Below are positions 1 to 10,313 of a stretch of DNA of 35,609 nucleotides, in pieces. How positions within the stretch are numbered: the first letter of the stretch is position 1; every line of letters starts with the position of its first letter. A program made the translations under genes and the position numbers. This stretch comes from Byssothecium circinans (lineage: Eukaryota; Ascomycota; Dothideomycetes; Pleosporales; Massarinaceae): positions 63,086-98,694 of the forward strand of contig ML977014.1 of NCBI GenBank assembly GCA_010015675.1, in the 5' to 3' direction. The notes under the pieces are model-generated. The model was given only the letters and a program-made list of their open reading frames with translations, searched no databases and was not told the origin of the DNA.

Positions 1-795
1 TTTTAGCCTGTATTATATATATCTATATTTAAAATTTCAGCTTTATACCTTAAGTATTTAAATAGTTATTAAAGGTTGAATGTTTGATTTTCCGCCAAGG
101 AATTCGTGAGCGGTTCGATGGTGCTTTACGTTATTCCCTATTATTTCTAAATATGCTTCTTATTATTTCTAAATATGCTTCTTATTATTTCTAAATATAC
201 TCTCTAACTATTATTTCTAAATATACTCCTTACTATTTTTAAATATACTCCCTATTATTTCTAAATACGCTCCCTATTATCTTTAATATATTACTATTAA
301 ACTCTCTAAAATGCAAAACTATAACTTTCTCTATATAAAAACATCTCTTAGGCATCTCTAGTGGTCTTAGCTAAGCCCTACTTAGATTAGGCGTATTGCT
401 AAGCCTGGGCGTATTAGTGGGGGGGGGGGGCTTATTACACAATTCTTACGGTATTCGTGGAGATACAACTCGGGAATATGTTAATCTCGTGCCTTTGCCG
501 GGTGTAGGCCCCCCGATCAACTCCGAGAATTAACAACAACGATTTCATCGAGAGACTTGGTTGTTGTCTGAATTTACTACATGGAGAAAGGGTGTGTTTG
601 AATTGGAAGGCTCATATAAGTTGGTCTGTGGGCGTGAATGTGGGTTGTTTGGATTGTATGAGCCATAATAGTAGAAGTAATGGTGGGCCAGTTTTACCGT
701 TAATAAACAAAGGAAATCATCAACGCTACACCCCTAAGTGCTAGCTCGCAGGCCACTTAACCCATCACACCAGCATTGCCCTCACAGGAACCATC
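1..795. other. AT-rich gene-free left flank
   Basis: No coding region is supported here. Bases 1-350 are strongly AT-rich and hold the short tandem repeat listed separately. At about 370-420 the 8-mer GCTAAGCC and the word GGCGTATT each occur twice as small direct repeats. They are followed by a run of 12 G at 419-430, a tract prone to replication slippage and assembly error. Bases 440-795 have ordinary composition and contain the 3' flank of the minus-strand P450. The AT-rich part could be a decayed repeat, but no transposon end or protein was recognised. Confidence 0.6.
131..300. repeat. Degenerate short tandem repeat, about 20-24 bp units
   Basis: About seven imperfect head-to-tail copies of a unit close to TATTATTTCTAAATATGCTC run through this stretch. 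Copies differ mainly by T/C and A/G changes and by short indels, giving variants ending in TGCTT, TACTC and CGCTC. The two copies nearest 150-180 are identical. This is non-coding and looks like a minisatellite inside AT-rich sequence. Confidence 0.8.
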
Positions 796-2506
796 TTACG
801 CATCCTCGGCCGCAAGTGGCATTGCCTTGTCCGAGTCCGTCACCAGTATCTTCCACTTGCTGTGCTCACCCTCTTGGACCCGAGGAGTGATCTTCACTTC
901 GATATCGGAATCCGGCATTGGAGTCTGCTCCCACATGTCCGCCTTGTAGGTGGTGAGATGAGCCCATTTTCCGTCGACGGGAGCAACATCGAAGCGAAGG
1001 ATCATGATAGCGGCAAACGCCAGGATCTCGGTGCTTGCAAAGTGACGGCCTGGGCAGAGAGTAGTTCCACCTCCGAAGCCTCTGAATGAGATTGCGTTGT
1101 GGCGCTTGTTTTTCGGGTGGAAGCGACGGTGGTCGAAGTCGTGAACATTATCGCCCCATGCGTTTGTGTTCGTGTGGTGAACTGGACTGGGAATCATGAC
1201 GGTGCCGCCCTTCTTCAAAAGGTATTTGCCGTCGAGCAGGTGATCTTCAGTGACCGTCCTTGTAGAAGCGCCAACAGTGTGAAAGCGGAGCACTTCCTGA
1301 AAGGTGGACAGCAAGGTGGGGCATGAGACCTTTACCTGAGACATGTCGATGGTGCGCACCGTGATCTTTTTCCCATCCTCAGATGTAGCAGACACGTCGG
1401 AGATGACTTTCGAGAGTTCCTCCCGACACTCCTCCAGGGCGACAGGATTCGAGTAAAGATGGTATACCAACCAGAACGAACCAGGAGCCGTGTTCGTCAG
1501 GATGCCGATGGTGTTTCCAACCTCATACCTTGCGATGTCTTCCACCGGCATCTTGAATTCAGTACTGTGTGCAAAACGAGTTCTCATAAGCGCGGAGCCT
1601 TCGTGGTGACCGTTCTGCTCAAAGTAGTGAACGAATGCGCGTGTCATGAACTCTCGAGCTTCCAAGGAATCTTTGGCGAGTACCGAGGGGAATAGATTCA
1701 TGAGCAGGACCAAGATACCCGGTTGAAACTTCCTGTATGAAATGAGTGCGTGTTGCGATCAGCAGCCGGAACGGCCTTGAAGCGTGGTACTTACCAAAAG
1801 CGTCGCTCAATTGCAGGGTCCTTGAACGGGTTCTTGGGACCGTAAACAGCGTCGGTGCTGGCCATTGCAATCTCGTGCTTGACAAAGTCAAAGAGCTGCA
1901 CCTTCTTTGCATGTTCTAGCCTGTCCATGGACGCTGAGACCTTCTCAGCCATGACTCGATTCATCGCATCAAGATCGGGTCCCGGAGTAAGAGCTGCGTG
2001 GATCCTCTTGTAGAATGTAACCGAGTATCCCCAGTTTCCTTGTTCTCCGTTTACGTTGGTGTCCAGGATGTCGTTCGCTATCTTGCTTGATCCACAGACG
2101 GATTTTGCGGCATTCACAGCAAGGGGTGGAAAGGCTAGCGTCTTGTATTCGCGCTGTACCGCAGGAATCAATGATGGAGAGTTGATGACGTAAATCCTCG
2201 CGCCGGGGAGACGAATCGTGCAGATGGGTAGATTGTATTTGTCCCTACAGCCTCTTGTCAGCGCTAGAATCAATAGCGATTGCGCGCGGAACCCTACCTG
2301 AGCTCGACATAGAACTTGGTCTTCTTAGTAGAAAGCCCTACCATGGCACCAAGAAAAGGAATGGCCGTGTACACAGGACGCGGCTCCTTTGGGTCCTGCG
2401 TGTAGTGGAGGATGACCTGAAGGCCGCCATAAATGAGGATGGCGCCTGTGACCAAGATGGCTGCAACGCTCGACATGTTGGTTTGGTTCTTTGGTTCGAG
2501 AGCCAC
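796..2506 (-). CDS. Cytochrome P450 monooxygenase (CYP7/CYP8-like fungal class), intact
   Basis: Haem-thiolate monooxygenase that would oxidise a small lipophilic substrate at the ER using electrons from P450 reductase; the substrate cannot be read from sequence. Three exons on the minus strand: 2506-2298, 2244-1795 and 1732-796, with introns of 53 and 62 bp, give about 531 residues, normal for the family. The joins restore the family segments around VELRDKYN and RRFWKFQPG. An N-terminal membrane anchor covers roughly residues 12-32 and is followed by a proline-rich hinge. The I-helix lies near 292-303, the ExxR motif is EVLR at 366-369, and the haem loop is FGGGTTLCPGRHFA with the Cys ligand near 446. 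That haem-loop style is usual in fungal P450s related to CYP7/CYP8. A second Met about ten codons downstream could also be the start. It is divergent from the MFS gene at 3136 across about 630 bp. Confidence 0.9.
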
Positions 2507-3135
2507 GTTGGCAAGATAGGAAGAAGGTTGAGGTCAGGAAATGAGCTGCATGGAATGGAGGCGGCGTGACTGTCAGCCTCAATATATTTGTTGTGCTGCT
2601 ACCTTACCGACAAGGCGGAGCCCCATTGACCAAGCTGCTGTGCCTTAAGCTAGTGTGAGCCTGCGATCTCGTGCGCCGCATTGTTGCATGCAGTCGCCGC
2701 AATCGGGTTTGGTGCATGCTTCAAAGTGAGGCTCATTGCGCTGATACTAGATGTAGTTCAGGTAGCGAAAAGAGTGGTGGACATGGAGGTAGTAGGGGTA
2801 CGGAGAAAGTATATGCCTTCGCGGCTTCGTGTGTGAAAGACGGGAAAGTTGGGGCGTGCTAGTGCCACCCTGCACGCTCCCGCGCCGGGGTTCCCTGTCT
2901 AGCGAGGGCACAGATGTCTCCAACCGTTGAACATGTCATATGAGGTTCATCGCCTGGACCAATGCAATGGATCATGCATGCACGGAGCCGGTGTGCGACT
3001 GTCGGATTACCATGGTACTCAGAACAAACAGCCGCAAAAAGGCCGCCATCTTGCGAGCTGCAAACCGCCGTTGCTGAAGAACGACTCCATTCCCCCCCGG
3101 GAACGCTGCATCGGTTTCAACTATCAACAACCACA
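2507..3135. promoter_or_regulatory. Shared divergent promoter region, P450 / MFS transporter
   Basis: This 629-bp gap separates the start codons of the minus-strand P450 and the plus-strand MFS transporter, so it must hold both promoters. Such head-to-head spacing is common for co-regulated fungal metabolic genes. No specific binding site is claimed. Open frames inside it show no recognisable protein features. Confidence 0.55.
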
Positions 3136-4826
3136 ATGTCTTCCGGGCAGACCAACACCGACGGCACACGCAAGAATGAAGACTCAAACGCCATTTTCGC
3201 GACTTCTTCGTCAGCGAACGAGTTGAAGTCCACGGCGCTCACCGCAGACACTCCAAAGAGCTGGCGGTTCTACCTTATCCTCATTTCCTTGTCATTCATT
3301 TGTTTCTTGTCCTCTCTGGAAGGATCGGTCATCGCTACCGCACTCCCACAAATCACTCATGACCTCTCCGGTGTCGACAACTACATATGGATTGCAAACT
3401 CCTTTCTCGTCGCCCAAACCGTGGTTCAGCCGCCTTGCGCCCAAATCTGCAATATTTTGGCCGTCGCTGGCCTATGATCTTCCTCATCGCAGTATTCGCT
3501 CTCGGAAGTGAAGTCGCTGGCGGTGCAAAGGATGTAACGACAATGATTGCTGGTCGAACGGTTCAAGGTCTAGGCTCCGGAGGAATCTTCATGCTCGTCG
3601 AGCTCATCGTATGCGATCTGGTCCCCCTGAGGGAGAGAAGCAAATACCTTGGGATGGCTATGTCTTCAAGTGCCGTCGGAGCTATCATTGGGCCGGTGGT
3701 GGGTGGAGCGCTGGCAACTGCGAATTGGAGATGGATCTTCTATCTCAACCTGCCTATCGCCGGCGTAACCATGGTTATCATGATTATATTCCTTCGTTTT
3801 CGGCACAAGGAAACATCATGGAGACAGGCAATGACGCGTATCGACTGGATTGGCAACACACTATTTGTCGCATCGCTCTGCTCTTTGCTGGTCGGCCTCG
3901 TATTCGGTGGCACTACCTTCCCTTGGTCTTCCTGGAGAGTCATTCTCCCGATTGTTCTTGGCTCCCTGGGCTGGATGAGCTTTCATCTATACGAATGGAA
4001 ACCGCCAAGGTTCTGCGAGGAACCGTCGATACCTTCACGCATCTTCGGCAATCGGACGTCAAACGCGGCCCTTTATATCGACTTCGTGTCCTCGATGCTA
4101 CTCCAGTGGGTGGCCTTCTTCTGGCCAATCTATTTCCAAGGTGTGAAGGGAACTACACCGCTACGGGCTGGCATTTACTTCATACCGTTCGAGGCATTCC
4201 TGATTGTCATCGCCGCAGTTGCTGGCGGGATCCTATCAAAGCTTGGGCATTACCGGCCCCTTCATCTAATAGGCTTCTGCCTCAGTATTCTCGGACCTGG
4301 ACTCAATATCATGCTCACGGCAACCACCCCTAAGGTTACTTGGGTCGTCTTTCAGGCCGTCGATGCCATAGGGCGTGCCTTCCTCTTGCCCACAGTATTA
4401 CCCGCTGTCTTGGCATCCTTATCCGACGAGGACACAGCTGCAGCAACGGGAATGTATTCCTTCCTTCGCAGTTTCGGGTTCGTCTGGGGCATCACTATCC
4501 CAGCCATTATATTCAACACCCAGTTTGATCGATATTCATCCCGCATCAGCAACGCTCAGATTCGTCAAGAGATGGGTAGCGGAAGAGCCTATGAACGAGT
4601 CAGCGGCGCTTACGTTCAGTCACTCACGCCATTGCTACAAGCGGAAGTCATATCCGTCTATCTGCAAGCTCTCAAGGCAGTCTGGATCGGTGCAGTTGCT
4701 TTTGGTGCCACCGGTATTTTGGCCGTTCTTGTGGAGAAGCATATACCACTTCGCACTGAGATGAATACCGAGTTCGGCATCGATCACGGTGACAAGACGA
4801 AGGACCAAGAGCTGCAAACTCTTTGA
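3136..4826 (+). CDS. DHA2-type MFS multidrug transporter with a one-base frameshift
   Basis: Proton-coupled efflux pump of the 14-helix drug:H+ antiporter-2 family, expected in the plasma membrane. The ATG at 3136 follows a good context (CCACAATG). The N-terminal half runs in one frame to about 3455 and ends with helix 1-2 sequence (WIANSFLVAQ ... AQICNI). The protein resumes one frame over at FGRRWPM and stays open to the stop at 4826. Motif C of the antiporter (GAIIGPVVGGAL) and the following WRWIFYLNLPIAG are intact. The total of about 563 residues matches the family. The break falls in a run of four T at 3455-3458 where five would keep frame. No intron can repair it without deleting conserved residues. 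Either this is a recent pseudogene or a base was missed in sequencing. Its neighbour is the divergent P450, so export of a P450 product is a plausible but unproven role. Confidence 0.85.
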
Positions 4827-5761
4827 TTACAACGAAGGGTGGCGAACCCACTGGCTCCACGGGCATTTTGAGAACAAGAACGGTACAAGGCCGTGAGCGT
4901 ATGTTCGGACAGTCATGTCGTTCGTTTTCATTACGTTTTCCTTTGGGCGATCTGCCCTTTGAAGATGTACAGGTCGGTGCAGAATTTGAGAAGTAATACC
5001 AGGATATGATTCTTTCTGTTCTTCTGGGGCAAAGAGGAACTCAATCTACTTTTGCGACTCTACAAATTTTAATCGTATTCAAGATCTGATTCAAAGGTGT
5101 TTTTCTCCGAGTGATCGATACTCGTGTGTTGCCTATGCAAACTTCCTGTCCCGTCTTATGGAGTAGTTGGAGACAATTAGAAACATAATCCCCAAGTGCG
5201 TCATCCGGTCTTCTGCTGACATGCTGATGTGTATCAGGAGGGTATGGGACTCTGACCCGCAATCGGAAAAAGGTTGATAGGATAAAGAGAGCTCTGGATT
5301 GCTATATAAAAGAATGGATGAAGGAACAGTTTAGCACTGTCAAAAGAACGGTTTGATACTGTATCGTACAAAGGAAAACTGAAAAACTGATAGTATTACA
5401 TGGTTGATGATGATGATGATGATGATGATGATCGAGAGCAGCTCGGGTAAAAACCAATGGCTCAGGCTGATCACATGACTGGGGGCGCATCCTTACACCA
5501 CAATGCTCCGGCCACCGAGGTGATCCACAAATTAAGCGCCGTCTCCTCTCCCAACCGTGTGTCCTTGAGACTTTTACGAGGGAGGATACTCAAGCAATCT
5601 AGGCTTCGCTGCATCGTGTGAATGTACCCGGGGCCTGTCTGCACGCATTCATCCATTCACGGCCTTGGTGCCCAACAACAAGCAAAGGAGCCTTACGCCT
5701 TATAAATCAACGCCAACCAACCAAGCTGGCGACCAACAGGCGAGGCTAAGCTGGATGTCTC
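4827..5761. other. Gene-free stretch between MFS transporter and P450 pseudogene
   Basis: No coding region supported. It contains the 3' flank of the transporter gene and a (GAT)n microsatellite. A minus-strand open frame at 5302-5490 gets its poly-His tract solely from that microsatellite. The right edge may hold the lost N-terminal anchor of the P450 relic, which is no longer recognisable. Confidence 0.5.
5405..5431. repeat. (GAT)n microsatellite
   Basis: About nine uninterrupted GAT/ATG triplets lie in non-coding sequence between a transporter gene and a P450 pseudogene. A simple sequence repeat of this length is likely to vary between strains. Confidence 0.9.
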
Positions 5762-7377
5762 ATCCCCCTTCTTGTCCGGTGGAATTTTCCTTTATCCGAG
5801 ATTCCTGGACCTTCTCTAGCATCGTGGACGCGGTTTTGGTGGCTCGGCGTGTTGCGTTTCGGGAAGGCCGACGAGAAATTAGTGCGTCTGCACAAAGAAT
5901 ATGGTATATACCCTCATAATGACCGCATTCAAATGAAGACTTGCGAAACGCAAGGCCCTATAGTACGCATCGCGCCCAACACTGTCATTGTCAGTGACCC
6001 AGAGACAGCGCGAAAGATTCTAGCAGTGGGATCAAAATGCACTAGGGGTCCGTGGTTCGATAGCTTTCGACTGGAGCCGAACAAAACTACAGTGGTCTCC
6101 GAGAGGGATCCCAAGAGACATCAAGAGCTTGGCTACGTCCTTAGTGCCGGCCTAAGTACTTTACCTCGTCATAAGACCTGAATCTGATGGATCTGCTAGC
6201 TGTCCGGTAAGGACATTATCGACGTGGAGGCAATCATTGACGAACATGTTCAATAATGGATGAAAATCCTCGAGACTAAACAATCCATCCACCCAATTGA
6301 ACCTGTCCCAGGTTATTCCCTTCCTGACACTGGATATCATATCCCGTCTATGCCTGGGGAACTCATTTCACTGCCTCGAAGCTGACAATGACCAATACGG
6401 ATTACTAGATGCCTTACATTCCGGTATGGTCGCCCAGCAGTACCTCGCTACGTTGTTGGAGTTCAAGGATCTTCTCTTTTTATCGGAAAGCCGTCTTCGG
6501 TCCGATCATACCTCTTTCCAAATACCAACAACACTCACGGCCTCGGCCGAGTGATGAAGGTAAGAAAAGCCCATTCAAAAGCCTGAGGATAGCCAACACC
6601 ACGAAGCAAGGGTCAGCAAAAGATATGCTCGACTCCTTTCTCTCCAGAGGCCTTAGAGTAGACCAAGCTACCAACGAGCTTCTGGTCGTTCTGTACGTTC
6701 CATGCCTGAATGTGTTAATCATGTGTTAACTTTCCCATAGATCGAGTGGAGTCGGCGCAACTGCATGCGCAGTTCAAGGAATCATTCGCTGCATTGTTGC
6801 CGACCCGCATGCTCAGCGTAAACTGCAACGAGACATCGATGCAGTCGTATCAAGCTACGGCTACGGACCGCTGGACGCCGTCGCAGAATCAGCCATTTGC
6901 CAGATGCCCTACTTCCAAGCTTGCATCACCGAAGGCCTTCGCCTGTATCCGCCAGTCTCTTTGCTCCGAGAACGAGTGGTACCGCCTGAAGGAGACATCA
7001 TGCATGGCTATCGCATTCCGGGTGGCACATTTGTAGGCCTCAACAGCCCAGCAAGCAAGCTTTAGCCCATCTTTGGCAGTGAGCCAGAGGAGTTCCGACC
7101 CGAACGATGGCTGATTAACGACAAGTTTCAGCTAAAGCAAATGGCTCGGCATCTTGAGCTAGTTTTTGGCTATGGTGCATCGAAATGCTTGGGCGTCAAT
7201 CTGGCATATACTGAACTGAACAAGATCATCTTCGAGCTGTTTCGCAATCACGATCTACAGTTCGCCAATCCGGAACACCCATGGACAGCTCGTGGCGACT
7301 TTGTGCTTTCGGACTTTCACGTTGTGGTCGTAGCACGTGGTAGCCGCAGCACGATGGTGAACGGCTGTGATCACTGA
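5762..7377 (+). pseudogene. Cytochrome P450 pseudogene (pisatin-demethylase-like type)
   Basis: A full-length P450 can be traced from the proline hinge (IPGPSLASW at about 5801) to the C-terminus, but the frame is broken repeatedly. Two introns still look spliceable: 5904-5954 (51 bp, joining HKEYG to PIVRIAPN) and 6693-6740 (48 bp, ending CCCATAG). A possible third donor lies near 6560. Lesions: loss of frame after about 6160 in or near a former intron, an in-frame TAA at 6254-6256, a frame change near 6295, at least one more between about 6480 and 6530, and an in-frame TAG at 7063-7065 shortly before FRPERW. The ExxR motif (EGLRLYPP) and haem loop (FGYGASKCLG, Cys codon 7186-7188) survive. 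The ELNKIIFELF and LSDFHVVV C-terminal segments resemble the pisatin-demethylase group. It is not a copy of the P450 at 796-2506: the haem loops are of different classes. Confidence 0.9.
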
Positions 7378-8063
7378 TGTTGCCCATGGATTATACGGGT
7401 CCAAGCCAACATGTGCCCTGAATGATTTTGGTATCGTCGCACACAGGAAGGTTGTGACGTTCATGATTGGGTCCGTACACTAGTTGGCATAGGATAGTAA
7501 TCGGAAAATTTGTTTTTGTTCAGATATTACGTGGACCTATGCATTGACTTCGTGTGATATGGATGGTTTTGCGAAAGAGTTGGAGTCAAACGGACGCGAC
7601 CTAAGAAAGCTAAATCTACTTATGGTATCTGATTTTAGCGCGCCTTAGCAACCAGAAGGTTTCTAGGGCATTCGCAGACACGTGATGGAGTAAGGTGTGG
7701 CAAGAATTAAGTGACACTTTTCAAGACAATCGACACCTTATCAAGTGAGGCGAACGCATTACCTCTTAGAACTATATATCTCGTCACGGAACTCTGAATG
7801 AGAAACAAGCCATCAAGCAAATTCTGCAAAACTTATCCAAGGGGGTTTCAGCATGTCACACGCTCCCTGATCCTGAAGCTTTAATAGCAACGCGAGCCTT
7901 TATAGCTCGCTACCCAAGATCATCTTTCTGTGGGAGCCGTTGAGGTTTTATGATTATACTTGTGTGCTTAGTCTACCACCAATTTTCTCAAGTCTCGAAT
8001 TGCATCACTCTAATCAAAGGCCATTGATGAAAACCCTACGCAATACAACACGTCAGCGTCTAA
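7378..8063. other. Gene-free stretch
   Basis: Between the P450 pseudogene and the minus-strand coiled-coil gene I see no coding region, repeat or RNA gene. The sequence has ordinary complexity and presumably contains the 3' flanks of both neighbours, which converge here. Confidence 0.5.
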
Positions 8064-8579
8064 TCACCCACACTTCACAGTGCTTGTTATCTTGAAAACA
8101 CGTACTATAACGGCCGCTTGAATATGCCTATCGCTCCACCCCCTCCTCCTCAACGTTGCCACGACAACACTTCCAAAATCCCCAAGATCGAGCATGAACT
8201 CCAAGAGCTCACCATGTTCTCCACGAATACCGATCGCAAAGCGGAGACCATGGACTGCGTCTCTGGCATTCGCGTCCCAGCCGGCTAACGGGCTAGGCCC
8301 TCCTTGATTATGAATTATGCGGGATGAGGACGGGGCTGGGGTTGGGGAGCGGAACTTAACGTCTGAGAAGGTGTCGAGATCGACTGGCGAGCGTGTTAGT
8401 GGAGAGTTTATAGCGTAGTCCTCTTGCAACGGGAGCGCTGATGCTAATGTATAGAGTTCCCGCTCTTGATCGTTATTTCGTGTTAAGAGCTCCATGTTTT
8501 CGGCCGTGAGTTGCTCTATCTTGCGCTGATTTTCTTGGATATGGGCTTCTAGGGCTGCGAGGCGCTGGTGCTTGGACAT
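8064..8579 (-). CDS. Hypothetical protein with N-terminal coiled coil (171 aa)
   Basis: Single-exon gene of 171 residues; the family is not recognised. Residues 1-50 form a clear heptad pattern with leucines and isoleucines spaced as in a leucine zipper (LAALEAHIQ ... IEQLTAENMELL ... ELYTLASAL), so dimerisation is likely. Residues 50-95 are Ser/Pro-rich and probably disordered. The last 75 residues look folded and contain a glycine- and charge-rich stretch. There is no basic region before the zipper, so a bZIP factor is not supported. Evidence that it is real: the codon use is protein-like, the start lies in CCCATCATG, the upstream sequence is rich in CA and CT as in fungal 5' UTRs, and a TATTTATAG element sits about 60 bp before the ATG. 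Confidence 0.6.
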   Translation of the reverse strand: MSKHQRLAALEAHIQENQRKIEQLTAENMELLTRNNDQERELYTLASALPLQEDYAINSPLTRSPVDLDTFSDVKFRSPTPAPSSSRIIHNQGGPSPLAGWDANARDAVHGLRFAIGIRGEHGELLEFMLDLGDFGSVVVATLRRRGWSDRHIQAAVIVRVFKITSTVKCG

Positions 8580-10313
8580 GATGGGTGTGTGGAAGATGGT
8601 TGTAGTATGGATTGATGGGGTGTGCTAAAGGCTATAAATATCGAATAGTGGTGTTGGTCGACGGATCGTATTGTGTGTTGGGCTGCTATTGATATTATGT
8701 ATATTGATGAGTGGCAGTTTATATGATGCGCATGTGACGGCGGTCTATTGTAGTCTTTCATTTGCAGGTTGTTCACGTTGGCGCTGATTATGCACTGTGG
8801 TGATGAGAGTAGTGTCGCAGAGAGATTGGAACGGCATATTTGATCGAAAGCTATTTTATGGATCTTATCCAAAGGAGATGAATTAATTGGTACTTATTGA
8901 TAGAGGATAAATTTCAATAGCTTTGTTGCGCTCAGTGTCCTGTGAGCGATCTATGAAAAACCTTTAAAGGTTAGTGATTAATTTATACTGAAAGTCAGCG
9001 AGCTGAACATACCTGCAAAGTAAGCGCGAAAAAGTGCTCTTCTCTTAGGTCTTATTCATGGCTTTAAGTAATTGGTGGATGGTGAGGTTCAAAAGTCATA
9101 ACATAAAAAAGCCTGATCCTACTTTAAGCAACTTTATCATATTCTTTGATGCCTTTAATATCCCGCCTTTCCAACCACTATAGTTTTCTATTTCTTTTCT
9201 ACCTATATGCTTATAACGCCAAGCAAGTATTATATCAGTAAGCTATGTATTTCCTTGCTAGAATATAAACTTGTAAAATCTATAAAACGCATAAAGTCCC
9301 TTACAAACGTGCTCTGCAAGGGGACCCACTTTATATGCAAACTCATCCTTTATTTACTCCTTCAACAGCTATAATTCTTCGATTGTTGCGCTAGTACTAT
9401 TATAAGGCTGAGCTATCTCATTGGAGGAATAAAGTAACACGCCTTCGCCACATAGCAAGGTTACCTCGCCAATGAGATGAGACCGCATACGTAATTCGCT
9501 TCTTTTGCCTATTAGGTCCGATATCAGCTGGATTGTCTTCCAAGGTTATCTGCGTGATGTTGTCATGCCCTTCAACTGCACTGCGGCAGGCATAAAAGGT
9601 GAGCTTATCGTGGACATCAAGATTAAAATACTCGCACCACCAGTCCCCCAGTTAAAAAATACAACATCCCATATCTAACCACGTCGCGGCTGGCCACTTC
9701 AGCTTTTTCCTGGCAGCATCCGCTTTGACCAACCGCTCCTACAACTGCACCTCCTAGTTTTAGTCTGCAGCTTACCAGTCAAAGTAGCTACGCCAACCCT
9801 CGAATTTTATAATCAGGGCTGCTAACGTCAAGACCAGAATGTGCGAACGACTCATCGCTACCACAAGTTATCGCGGCTGTGGGCCGGAGTGCAACACAAC
9901 ATCAACGTCCATCAACCCGTGCGACAATGCTAGGAACACTGGAACTTATTGCACGAACCCTAAGGATGTTCATCTCGGTAATACGCAAAGCCGTGTTGAA
10001 TGTCCCAATCATAAAGATGAGGGATATTCTCAGCAATAGAGTACGTGGCTGGCCGGCACTGATTAGAGGGCGATGCGAGGGCACTTGTGTTGCGGTATTG
10101 GCAAGGAGGTGAAGATCGTGCAGATGCGTTGTAAATACGCATGGCTACCGTATTGCATTCTTAAATTCAAGAAGTTATATGGTTGCTAGCCTCCAAATAT
10201 CCAAATCTTATATCAATAATTAAGGACTTGTGGCGAAGAGAGGCGCGCCAAATTTTTTAAAGATGGCAACCATTGGAAGAGTCCTTCCTCATCGCGTCGC
10301 AAGCGTAATGAGC
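8580..10313. other. AT-rich intergenic region with possible gene relic
   Basis: Bases 8580-8700 serve as promoter of the minus-strand coiled-coil gene. Bases 8880-9400 are AT-rich and without coding features. A minus-strand open stretch at about 9429-9656 is listed separately. Open frames at 9839-10142 overlap on both strands and none shows protein character. The kinase gene ends at 10314. No transposon ends or tRNA were recognised. Confidence 0.5.
9429..9656 (-). pseudogene. Possible relic exon, unrecognised protein
   Basis: On the minus strand an open frame of about 75 codons runs from a TAA just upstream of LGDWWCEYF to a stop after TLFLQ. It lacks an early ATG. Its residue content is protein-like, rich in Trp and charged residues (for example DWWCEYFNLDVHDK and SSHWRGNLAMWRRR). 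It lies in otherwise AT-rich, gene-poor sequence and may be the last exon of a decayed gene. I do not recognise the family, and chance cannot be excluded. Confidence 0.3.

Noticed and set aside
3400..3480. An intron that would repair the DHA2 transporter frame
   Set aside because: Any GT..AG pair of usual length here would remove residues that are contiguous and conserved in the family between WIANS and GRRWPM.
5302..5490. Minus-strand frame with a poly-histidine tract
   Set aside because: The histidines are produced by the (GAT)n microsatellite read on the other strand; nothing else in the frame is protein-like.
8549..8872. Minus-strand frame upstream of the coiled-coil gene
   Set aside because: It overlaps the TATA-like element and CA-rich leader of that gene and has the His/Ser/Thr composition of untranslated sequence.
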